Assembly (NCBI GenBank): GCA_017526985.1
Contig: JAFXQR010000181.1
Coordinates: forward strand, 1-35,076
Reading direction: 5' to 3'
Length of the DNA: 35,076 nt
From: Lachnospiraceae bacterium
Lineage (GTDB): Bacteria > Bacillota > Clostridia > Lachnospirales > Lachnospiraceae
This document shows positions 15,943-22,068 of this stretch, in pieces. How positions within the stretch are numbered: the stretch's first letter is position 1; each line of letters starts with the position of its first letter. The translations under genes and the position numbers were made by a program. The notes below the pieces were generated by a model, which saw only the letters and a program-made list of their open reading frames with translations, was not told where the DNA came from and searched no databases.

Positions 15943-16418
15943 TTCTTCATATCCTCCAGGATATCATCCAGCACGGCGTCGATCACGGTCTTCTTGACCT
16001 CTTCGGTATAATTATCCAGTTCAAAACTGTCAAAAGCATCATTAAAACTGATGACATAGCTGCGCGTCGGGGTCTCGCTGCCCTCGATGGAAAGCACCCG
16101 TCCCCCGATCTGTTTCACCAGTTCCTGTGCCCGGATCCCGAAATATTCCACAAGATTTTCCAGTGTGGGCGTGATCGCGTCAAAGGGATCCACTTCATTC
16201 AGCACCTTGTTCTGATACGGCGCCAGCAGCTGTTCTATGGCGCGCTCATACTGGTTAAACTCCACAAAGGTCTCACGCCCTACCAGGATATTGAGCGTAA
16301 ACTCCCAGGTATGCGGATGTGTCTCGCCGCGCGTATTCCCAAACATCAGATAATGATTTCCGTTCAGATAAAACTTCAGGCGGTATTCATGAAAGAGTCG
16401 GTTTTCCAGATTTTTCAT
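15939..16418 (-). CDS. 6-pyruvoyl-tetrahydropterin synthase-like protein (XrtG-associated), copy 1
   Basis: This 159-residue cytosolic protein overlaps its upstream neighbour by ATGA. The tunnelling (T) fold of PTPS/QueD is suggested by an N-terminal strand with His22 (LNGNHYLMF) and the metal-binding pair HPH (H34, H36) in ETHPHTWEFTLNI. VLNEVDPFD, the helix signature TPTLENLVEYF and the late Glu segment IEGSETPTRSY also fit. The usual catalytic Cys preceding HGH is replaced (GNTRGETHPH), so normal 6-carboxytetrahydropterin synthase activity is doubtful. PTPS-related proteins are known partners of exosortase G in Gram-positive bacteria (TIGR03112, from memory). Its position between a membrane sensor-like protein and a GT-C-like protein suggests a service role in the surface pathway. 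Confidence 0.82.
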   Translation of the reverse strand: MKNLENRLFHEYRLKFYLNGNHYLMFGNTRGETHPHTWEFTLNILVGRETFVEFNQYERAIEQLLAPYQNKVLNEVDPFDAITPTLENLVEYFGIRAQELVKQIGGRVLSIEGSETPTRSYVISFNDAFDSFELDNYTEEVKKTVIDAVLDDILEDMKN

Positions 16419-17497
16419 TGATTCTTACTCCTCATATCCTGTAAAAATGCGTGAATATCCCCGCGATCCGGCTGCCATTCTTCCACGGTACGAACCGTTA
16501 CGGAAACATTGATCAACGGCCGCAGATGCGTAAATGCCTTTCTCTGGTCGCAGTTTAAAAATACCAGCAGGATCTGCCCGGATACCGCTGCATTGGTATA
16601 GGCCTGCTCTCCGGTCAGACGGAAACGCAACACGCTGCGGTCCAGCACCAGCTGCGCCTGCTCTAAGAAACTGCCCTCATTCGCACAGTTCAGCAGTGCA
16701 AAAGAGATGGGCCATACATTTTTGCGCACGATACGATCCAAAAAATCTGCGAGCATGCTTTCCTGGAATAAGGTCCTGCGCATATCATAGGTTGATTTGA
16801 CCAGCAGTTTATCATTCAGTTTCGCAATGCTGGAATTAAGATCCACCATCATAGCGTCTTTGTCATTGATCTCGTCGCGCAGTTTGCCGATCCGGTGGGC
16901 AAAGAGCATGGCTCCGACCGCCAGCACTACGATGGCCAGCGCATAACAGAGCGAAATATTGATGCGTCCGCCCAGAAATGCGTTGTTATCCAAAAACACT
17001 TCTTCATTGGAAAGCAGACACAGGCGGTATTCCGCGCCGTTGTATTCAAAGATCACACCACTGGCCACATACTTTCTGTCTTCAATGGTAATGCGCCCGT
17101 GGGTGACGGAATTGAGACTCAATTCTTTCAAAAACTCCGATGCGCTGTCGGAAATGTAATAGGTTGCTGTCGTAAAACCCTTGTATTTATTCGTCTCCGT
17201 AACATCCTTTACAAAGAGCATGGTCTCTTCCTTGGAAAAGGTCCAGTACTTGTTGGTGGACGCATCCAGACTGCCCAGGATCTCTTCAATGATAGAAGCG
17301 TCCGAGCGGTTGTTACGGATATAGATCTGATCCAGCACCAGCTGCACATAGGCATCCTGCTGCTCCGCACATACCTCCAGCACACCTTCCTCATACTGGT
17401 CCATAAAACGCCAGAACATAAACAGCAGGATAAGTCCGGTCAGGCAGGCCCCCACCGCTACGGTTCCGAAATAATGTTTTCTGATCCACGCTTTCAT
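16415..17497 (-). CDS. Two-helix membrane protein with extracytoplasmic domain and degenerate GGDEF-like domain
   Basis: This 360-residue protein starts at ATG 17495-17497, overlapping the glycosyltransferase stop as ATGA. Helix 1 (about 10-31) is followed by an external domain (about 32-178) with a PAS/dCache-like pattern (FTTATYYISDSASEF, then KYVASGVIFEYNGAEYRL). Helix 2 spans about 183-203. A short coiled-coil region (KLRDEINDKDAMMVDLNSSI) leads into a domain that resembles a GGDEF fold: SFALLNCANEGSF in place of the 'D.D.FK..ND' strand, QILLVFLNCD in place of GGDEFLILLP, and INVSVTVRTVEEW in place of the 'vTvSiGva' strand. No GGDEF motif or metal-binding Asp is visible, so it should not make c-di-GMP. 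It may bind a ligand or act as a structural partner. Confidence 0.74.
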   Translation of the reverse strand: MKAWIRKHYFGTVAVGACLTGLILLFMFWRFMDQYEEGVLEVCAEQQDAYVQLVLDQIYIRNNRSDASIIEEILGSLDASTNKYWTFSKEETMLFVKDVTETNKYKGFTTATYYISDSASEFLKELSLNSVTHGRITIEDRKYVASGVIFEYNGAEYRLCLLSNEEVFLDNNAFLGGRINISLCYALAIVVLAVGAMLFAHRIGKLRDEINDKDAMMVDLNSSIAKLNDKLLVKSTYDMRRTLFQESMLADFLDRIVRKNVWPISFALLNCANEGSFLEQAQLVLDRSVLRFRLTGEQAYTNAAVSGQILLVFLNCDQRKAFTHLRPLINVSVTVRTVEEWQPDRGDIHAFLQDMRSKNQ

Positions 17498-18873
17498 GCT
17501 TTTTCCTTCTCCTCAGGGTTGTTGACCCATTCCCGTAATTGTTTCAGCCATCCCGCCGGCTTGGACAGATCCTCCTTCACCACCGCGGCAAAAGCCTGCC
17601 CCTCTTCCGTTAAGTTTCTCGTCTTCCATGCACTGTCTGTTCCGATACTGTTGACGATACCGGCCAGCCGGATGAAGAATACCGCAAAGTTAAAGAACGG
17701 CAACAAGATGACTACCCACCAGTGCCCGGCATAATAACTCTTCAGATCCGGGAACTCCCGGAAGAAATACAACACGGTCGCAAAATACATAAATCCGACG
17801 ATGATGTAGGTCAGGAAAATAAAGGCCGTCGACAGGATGATCATCTTGGACGAATAATTCATAAACAGCAGGCACAAAAGCGCCAGATACCAGATGGCAC
17901 GCGGGAACGCAAAGGTATGGTCATACAACAGTGTATGGACATTGACATCCAGGAAACTGCGGCCGAAGTCATTCTTATCATTCAAAAACTGCTTGGCTAC
18001 CTCCAGACTGCCTCGCTGCCAGCGCTGTCTCTGGGTATAGAGCTTATTGATGCCTTCAATGGGATCCACATAGAACAACGCATTCTCACAGATTTCCACC
18101 CGCTCCTTTTGCAGATAGCGCATCTGGAAGGTGATGTGGGTATCTTCACAGATCGTATTGGTATTGTACATACGGGATTTGAGGATCGCGGATTTCCGGA
18201 ATGCGGAAAACGCACCGGATAGCGTATACACTTTGTTCAGCTCCGATGCATAACTGCGCCCTGCCAGAAATGCCTGCGCATACTCCATAAACTCTAGCTC
18301 CCGCAGCAGTCTCGGGAAGAAATGTTCAAACTGGTCGATGAGCCGCGGCTCCGTGAGTACCGCACCGGTCATACAGTTTAAGTCCTGTCTGGTCTCAAAT
18401 TTATCCACCAGATTCTGCAATGCGTGCGGCTCCAGGATACCGTCGCTATCCAGATTGATGATGTACTTGCCTTCACTGTTGTACAGCGCCAGGTTTAATG
18501 CACGGGATTTGCCCTGCTGCGCATTCAGCCACTGCATGTGTAGTTCCGGAAACGCCAGCTGGCAGCGCTGGAAGATCTCAAAACTGTTATCCTTGCCCTG
18601 ATTGTTGACCAAAAAGATCCGGATCTTGTCGGGATCGTAGGTGCTGAGTTTGATCGAACGGATGCAGGCAAATAGCGTTTGCGCAGAGTTGTAGACCGGG
18701 ATGATGATGGAGATCTCCGGATAAACCTTTGGCTTATCCAAACGATGCCCCGCCTTGGCCCTGCGGATCAGCAGCAGAAAAAAACCGCCGATCGCCGGTA
18801 CGATCTCCATCAGGACCGGGATAATGATCCACGCGCCCCAGAATATGAAGGAATGTAAGAATCTGTTCAGCAT
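17494..18873 (-). CDS. Exosortase G-associated family 2 glycosyltransferase (TIGR03111-like)
   Basis: This 459-residue processive-type glycosyltransferase has an N-terminal helix (about 10-36). The GT-A catalytic domain runs from about 52, with EISIIIPVYNSAQTL, the nucleotide-metal DxD (D142, D144 in NLDSDG), the acceptor-site ED (243-244, CEDTH) and the QxxRW motif (Q281 to W285, QRQRW). C-terminal membrane helices follow (about 330-360, 365-375, 388-412). This architecture is shared with cellulose/hyaluronan-type synthases and with the glycosyltransferase that accompanies XrtG. ATG 18871-18873 follows GGAAGGGAAG, 21 bases after xrtG. It likely polymerises or transfers a sugar from a nucleotide donor at the cytoplasmic face. 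The sugar is unknown. Confidence 0.92.
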   Translation of the reverse strand: MLNRFLHSFIFWGAWIIIPVLMEIVPAIGGFFLLLIRRAKAGHRLDKPKVYPEISIIIPVYNSAQTLFACIRSIKLSTYDPDKIRIFLVNNQGKDNSFEIFQRCQLAFPELHMQWLNAQQGKSRALNLALYNSEGKYIINLDSDGILEPHALQNLVDKFETRQDLNCMTGAVLTEPRLIDQFEHFFPRLLRELEFMEYAQAFLAGRSYASELNKVYTLSGAFSAFRKSAILKSRMYNTNTICEDTHITFQMRYLQKERVEICENALFYVDPIEGINKLYTQRQRWQRGSLEVAKQFLNDKNDFGRSFLDVNVHTLLYDHTFAFPRAIWYLALLCLLFMNYSSKMIILSTAFIFLTYIIVGFMYFATVLYFFREFPDLKSYYAGHWWVVILLPFFNFAVFFIRLAGIVNSIGTDSAWKTRNLTEEGQAFAAVVKEDLSKPAGWLKQLREWVNNPEEKEKA

Positions 18874-18894
18874 ATGTTACTTCCCTTCCGCAAC

Positions 18895-19482
18895 TCAATC
18901 ATATTTAAAAGTCCCCACCCGCATCTTGATGATGTGCGGTTTCGTAAATACATAAAAGTACAAAAGCACCGACAGCACATAGAAGAAAATACGCCCGATA
19001 TAGGTATGTGCCATAAAATAGTAGCCGCTGCCGCCAAAATGGATGATCTCACAGATCAGCACGATGCGCATAGCGTTGGCGATCAGGATATAGAATATAC
19101 CGAGCAGTGCGACCAGGATCTTTTCCTGCAGATTATAGATGTCAAAGAAGACCAGCAGTGCCAGATAAGCCATGATCTCCAAGATGCCGGAACATTCCAT
19201 ATCGATCTGCAGTGTCATAGGGCCGGACGGCGTATACACAAAGATCGTACCGTACTTAAAATACGGGGTAAAGGTACCGGTGGCCCTGCCGAAGAATCCG
19301 GCCAACGCGGAAACGCCCTGTGCCAGCGGCTGCGTCAGCACAGGACGTACAAATACCATCATCAGAATAAACAATCCTGCACCGCCCCAGAAAAAACGCC
19401 ATGCCGGCAATTTTGCCTTGGACATCACATGCAACACATACAACCAAACAGCGGTTGCCAGGATCCCGATGAGCCACAGCAT
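18895..19482 (-). CDS. xrtG: Exosortase family protein XrtG
   Basis: This 195-residue integral membrane protein has about six hydrophobic helices. The three catalytic residues of the exosortase/archaeosortase superfamily are all visible: Cys97 in DMECSGILEI, Arg139 in IANAMRIVLI, and His159 in FMAHTYIGRIFF. The length and the FVYTPSGPMTLQID segment fit the Gram-positive exosortase G family (TIGR03110, from memory). Exosortases recognise a C-terminal sorting tail on exported proteins, cleave it, and are thought to join the protein to a surface molecule. The start ATG directly follows the cargo gene's TAA (TAAATG), with AAGGTGAT inside the cargo coding end. The upstream cargo gene and downstream glycosyltransferase complete the core of the system. 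Confidence 0.93.
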   Translation of the reverse strand: MLWLIGILATAVWLYVLHVMSKAKLPAWRFFWGGAGLFILMMVFVRPVLTQPLAQGVSALAGFFGRATGTFTPYFKYGTIFVYTPSGPMTLQIDMECSGILEIMAYLALLVFFDIYNLQEKILVALLGIFYILIANAMRIVLICEIIHFGGSGYYFMAHTYIGRIFFYVLSVLLYFYVFTKPHIIKMRVGTFKYD

Positions 19483-21312
19483 TTAGATCACCTTCTTGCG
19501 GCGCTGCAGGACCACTGCGGAACCTGCCACCGCCATGCTGAGCAGGATGCCTGCTACCGGACCGGTAGAAGCACCTGCGGTCTGCAGCCATTTATCACCA
19601 ATACGCTCGTATCTTACCTCCAGTACCTGCATATCGGTCTCTTCCAGGCCAAAATGCTCTGCGATCAGTCCCAGATCCAGCTTCCATTCCGCCTCATCCG
19701 AGATGTCACCCTTGGTGATACGCATACGGCCGTATACATGATTTCCTTCATCGATCTCTTCCAGCGTCTGCGCACTGGACCAGCCTCTGGTATCTACGAT
19801 ATAGTACTCATGCGTACCGTTTTCCTGATCTGCTACATTTACATTCCAGTTGATCCGCCCGTTCTCATCCACATCGATCAGACGGAATTCAAACCACAGA
19901 TTATTATCCTGGTTGATGCGCAGCACCACGCCGTACTGCATTTCTTCTCCATGCTCGGTCAGGTGCGCATTCATACGGGTCACCACATGGCCATACAAGG
20001 TACCGCCGGTGGAATACAGCGCACCCTCGCCGTCAACATATTTCTCCCAGGTACCGGAGGTCGCATAGTGGATCAGGGTGTGCGGATAGGTACTCCAGTC
20101 ACCGTACAAGCCGTCAAAGATAATGAGCTCATCCTCCTGGCCTTCTCCGTTACCTTCCCCGTTTGTATTGCCGGTCACATCATCCTTTTCCCGCTGGTCT
20201 GCCACTTCCCCGATGAACGGGTCAGCCTGGTAATAACCAAACGCAAAAGTTCCGCGGCTGTTCGGCAGTTCCGAGACCGGAATGGCGATCTCCCATTCAC
20301 CGCTGTAGCCCCAGCCCTTCGTATAATAAGCGCACTCTGCACCATTCACGCCGGAAATGCTCACATGCGCACCGTTATCCGTTGCATGCAGCTGGAACAA
20401 TACGGAATAGCCCAGATCCGTCACCAAAGAAAACTGGCCGTTTCCGTGCGGGCCGGACCAAGACGCCGCACCGATCCCGGTATCCCGGATATACACATAA
20501 ATATAATCGCCATCCTGGAACACCGCGCATGCTTCCAGGAAATCCTGATATTCTGTCGAACCTCCGGCATCCGTTTTGGCGACACCGTCCCAATCAGAAA
20601 ACTTACCGTCGATCACGATCCCGTCATATACGGCTTCTTCTTCCTGCTCTTCCTCTTTGTCCTCTTCTGCCATTTCCTTGACCGGCAAAGCATCCAGATC
20701 CAGATTCAACTCGATCGCATTCGGATCCGAAACCGTCACGTCTTCCGACAACTCTGCTGCATTCGGATCCGAAACCGTCACATCTTCCGGCAACTCTGCT
20801 GCATTCGGATCTGAAACCGTCGCATCCTCCGATAACCCATTGGTTTCTTCTGCATTTTCCGCAGCCTGCCCCTCTTCTGCCGCTTCTTCGGATACCGGTT
20901 CTTCCTCTGTGGTCTCCGTTACATCCGTTGCCGCTTCTTCCGCAGGATTCTCTTCATTTGCAGTTGCGCCGGATCCCTCTGTCTCTTTAGACTCTTCCGC
21001 AGACGCTTCTGTAGTGCTTTCTTCTATAGTGCTTTCTTCTGTAGTGTTTTCTTCTGTAGCGCTTTCTTCTGCGTTTTCCGTTACCGGCTCTTCCGCAGTC
21101 GTTTCCCCTGTATTCTCCCCGGAAGTCTCCTCCGAAGTCACCTCAGCCGTTTCCTCTGTTGATCCTTCGGTCACTTCCTCCTCTTCCGGTGCCGCCAGCG
21201 CAAAACTGCCGGCCGGCGCGGATACAGAAAAAGCCAGCGTTGCCGTAAGCATCGCCAGCCATTTTTTCGCGCACTTCTGAAACACCTTTTTTTCTACATA
21301 TAATCTCTTCAT
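19483..21312 (-). CDS. Exported exosortase G cargo protein with Firmicu-CTERM-like sorting tail
   Basis: This protein of about 609 residues starts MKRLYVEKKVFQK (ATG 21310-21312, GAGGAG 9 bases upstream). A signal peptide ends near residue 40 (SFALA-AP). Residues about 43-205 are a highly acidic, Thr/Ser/Glu-rich stalk including three 14-residue repeats (DVTVSDPNAAELSE). A CBM9/DOMON-like module follows (about 220-375), from DGKFSDWDG to EWEIAIPVSEL. A second, related region (about 385-570) starts IIFDGLYGDWSTYPH. The C-terminus is tripartite: STGPVAG, a hydrophobic helix (ILLSMAVAGSAVVL) and basic RRKK, as expected for an exosortase or sortase-like sorting signal. It lacks LPxTG. Adjacency to xrtG makes it the natural substrate. 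The 140-base gap upstream holds a T8 run but no clear hairpin. Confidence 0.88.
   Translation of the reverse strand: MKRLYVEKKVFQKCAKKWLAMLTATLAFSVSAPAGSFALAAPEEEEVTEGSTEETAEVTSEETSGENTGETTAEEPVTENAEESATEENTTEESTIEESTTEASAEESKETEGSGATANEENPAEEAATDVTETTEEEPVSEEAAEEGQAAENAEETNGLSEDATVSDPNAAELPEDVTVSDPNAAELSEDVTVSDPNAIELNLDLDALPVKEMAEEDKEEEQEEEAVYDGIVIDGKFSDWDGVAKTDAGGSTEYQDFLEACAVFQDGDYIYVYIRDTGIGAASWSGPHGNGQFSLVTDLGYSVLFQLHATDNGAHVSISGVNGAECAYYTKGWGYSGEWEIAIPVSELPNSRGTFAFGYYQADPFIGEVADQREKDDVTGNTNGEGNGEGQEDELIIFDGLYGDWSTYPHTLIHYATSGTWEKYVDGEGALYSTGGTLYGHVVTRMNAHLTEHGEEMQYGVVLRINQDNNLWFEFRLIDVDENGRINWNVNVADQENGTHEYYIVDTRGWSSAQTLEEIDEGNHVYGRMRITKGDISDEAEWKLDLGLIAEHFGLEETDMQVLEVRYERIGDKWLQTAGASTGPVAGILLSMAVAGSAVVLQRRKKVI
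20718..20832 (-). repeat. Three tandem 42-base repeats in the cargo stalk
   Basis: Copies begin at 20718, 20760 and 20802 (plus-strand coordinates), exactly 42 bases apart, each reading CATTCGGATCYGAAACCGTC at its start. They encode the 14-residue unit D-[VA]-T-V-S-D-P-N-A-[AI]-E-L with small changes. Near-identical DNA suggests recent expansion, a site where stalk length could vary between strains. Confidence 0.85.
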
Positions 21313-21452
21313 GCTTCCATGCTCCTCATCATGCCTTGCACACACGCACGCCCCCTCGCGTTCGTTGTTTTATTTGTGCCCCCTCAAGCACGCGCATCCT
21401 TCCCTGGACACGCTCCCATAAAAAAAACCTCTATTCTATATATCGGACCGTT

Positions 21453-21896
21453 TTATAAATAAGTTGATACTACATACACACGTAATGGATTTTCCCCGAT
21501 CTCCAGCCGCTCCAGAAAGAGCTGTTCCTTCAACAGATGATCACTCATCAGGTTGTAGAGTACATCCCCCACATGTTCAATACTGGCATCGCCTTCCAGT
21601 TCCTTCAGGTCATTTAAGTACTTTCCTTCGTATTGTTTCAGAAAAGCGGATGCATACTTTTCGATTTCGCCGAATTTCTCCCGGCTTCTGGTCTGCATCC
21701 CGTCCGCCGAACGGCTTTGAATATCATCCTGTTCAAAACCGGACAACAGCCGGATGTAAGTCGTGATCTCCAGCGTATGCGAATGCCTGTGCTCGACCAC
21801 ATTATCCACACTGTGCGTGATCGGTATAAAATAACGGAAGCAATACCGGTCATCCAGTTCCTGCTGCTTTTGACCTTTTCTTGCTGTCTCTGCCAT
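21453..21896 (-). CDS. 6-pyruvoyl-tetrahydropterin synthase-like protein, copy 2
   Basis: This protein of about 147 residues likely starts at ATG 21894-21896 (MAETARKGQKQQ), with GGGAGG just upstream; a GTG one codon earlier is possible. The T-fold pattern is visible: FRYFIPITHSV with His28, then EHRHSHTLEITTYI where H38 and H40 occupy the HxH metal site. YLNDLKEL, a helix (SIEHVGDVLYNLM) and LEIGENPLRVYVVS at the conserved Glu strand follow. As in the second copy at 15939-16418, the catalytic Cys expected before HGH is absent (VVEHRHSH). It heads the exosortase G unit behind a TATAAT promoter. The two copies are strongly divergent and may have distinct roles or form a hetero-oligomer. The product has no signal peptide. 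Confidence 0.76.
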   Translation of the reverse strand: MAETARKGQKQQELDDRYCFRYFIPITHSVDNVVEHRHSHTLEITTYIRLLSGFEQDDIQSRSADGMQTRSREKFGEIEKYASAFLKQYEGKYLNDLKELEGDASIEHVGDVLYNLMSDHLLKEQLFLERLEIGENPLRVYVVSTYL

Positions 21897-21935
21897 CACG
21901 CCTCCCGAAATATTGTCCAATTTGCCTTTGATATT

Positions 21936-21964
21936 ATTATAAGTTTTTCACAAAAATTACGCAA
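21936..21964 (-). promoter_or_regulatory. Promoter of the exosortase G unit
   Basis: On the minus strand TTGCGT (21959-21964), a 17-base spacer and a perfect TATAAT (21936-21941) lie about 40 bases upstream of the first start codon. No other strong promoter was found inside the tightly packed unit. Confidence 0.65.
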
Positions 21965-21997
21965 TCTATATTCGTGCCTTTTCACTATTGACTCATG

Positions 21998-22026
21998 AAA
22001 AAGGGCGTTTCCTTACCGAAACGCCC
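21998..22026 (-). terminator. Intrinsic terminator of the GH3/GH5/GGDEF unit
   Basis: The stem GGGCGTTTC / GAAACGCCC (22003-22011 with 22018-22026, 6-base loop) is followed on the minus strand by TTTTT (complement of 21998-22002). It lies about 43 bases after the GH3 stop and upstream of the exosortase G promoter, so the two units are transcriptionally separate. Confidence 0.87.
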
Positions 22027-22068
22027 CTTCCAAATACACAGAATGATTTGAATCTCTCTTAAAAAAGT

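Noticed and set aside
18874-20814. A 646-codon plus-strand open frame opposite xrtG and the cargo gene
   Set aside because: It is antisense to well-supported genes and gives a His/Gln/Arg-rich sequence with no domain. Long antisense frames are common here because the minus-strand genes rarely use TTA, CTA and TCA codons, whose complements are stops.
20576-21280. A Ser-rich plus-strand frame of about 234 codons
   Set aside because: It is the complement of the Glu/Thr/Ser-rich stalk of the cargo; low complexity produces open frames on both strands.
21340-21440. GC-rich, G-run-containing gap before the cargo gene considered as a riboswitch
   Set aside because: No conserved c-di-GMP, pterin or other riboswitch core could be recognised, and only 4-bp stems were found.
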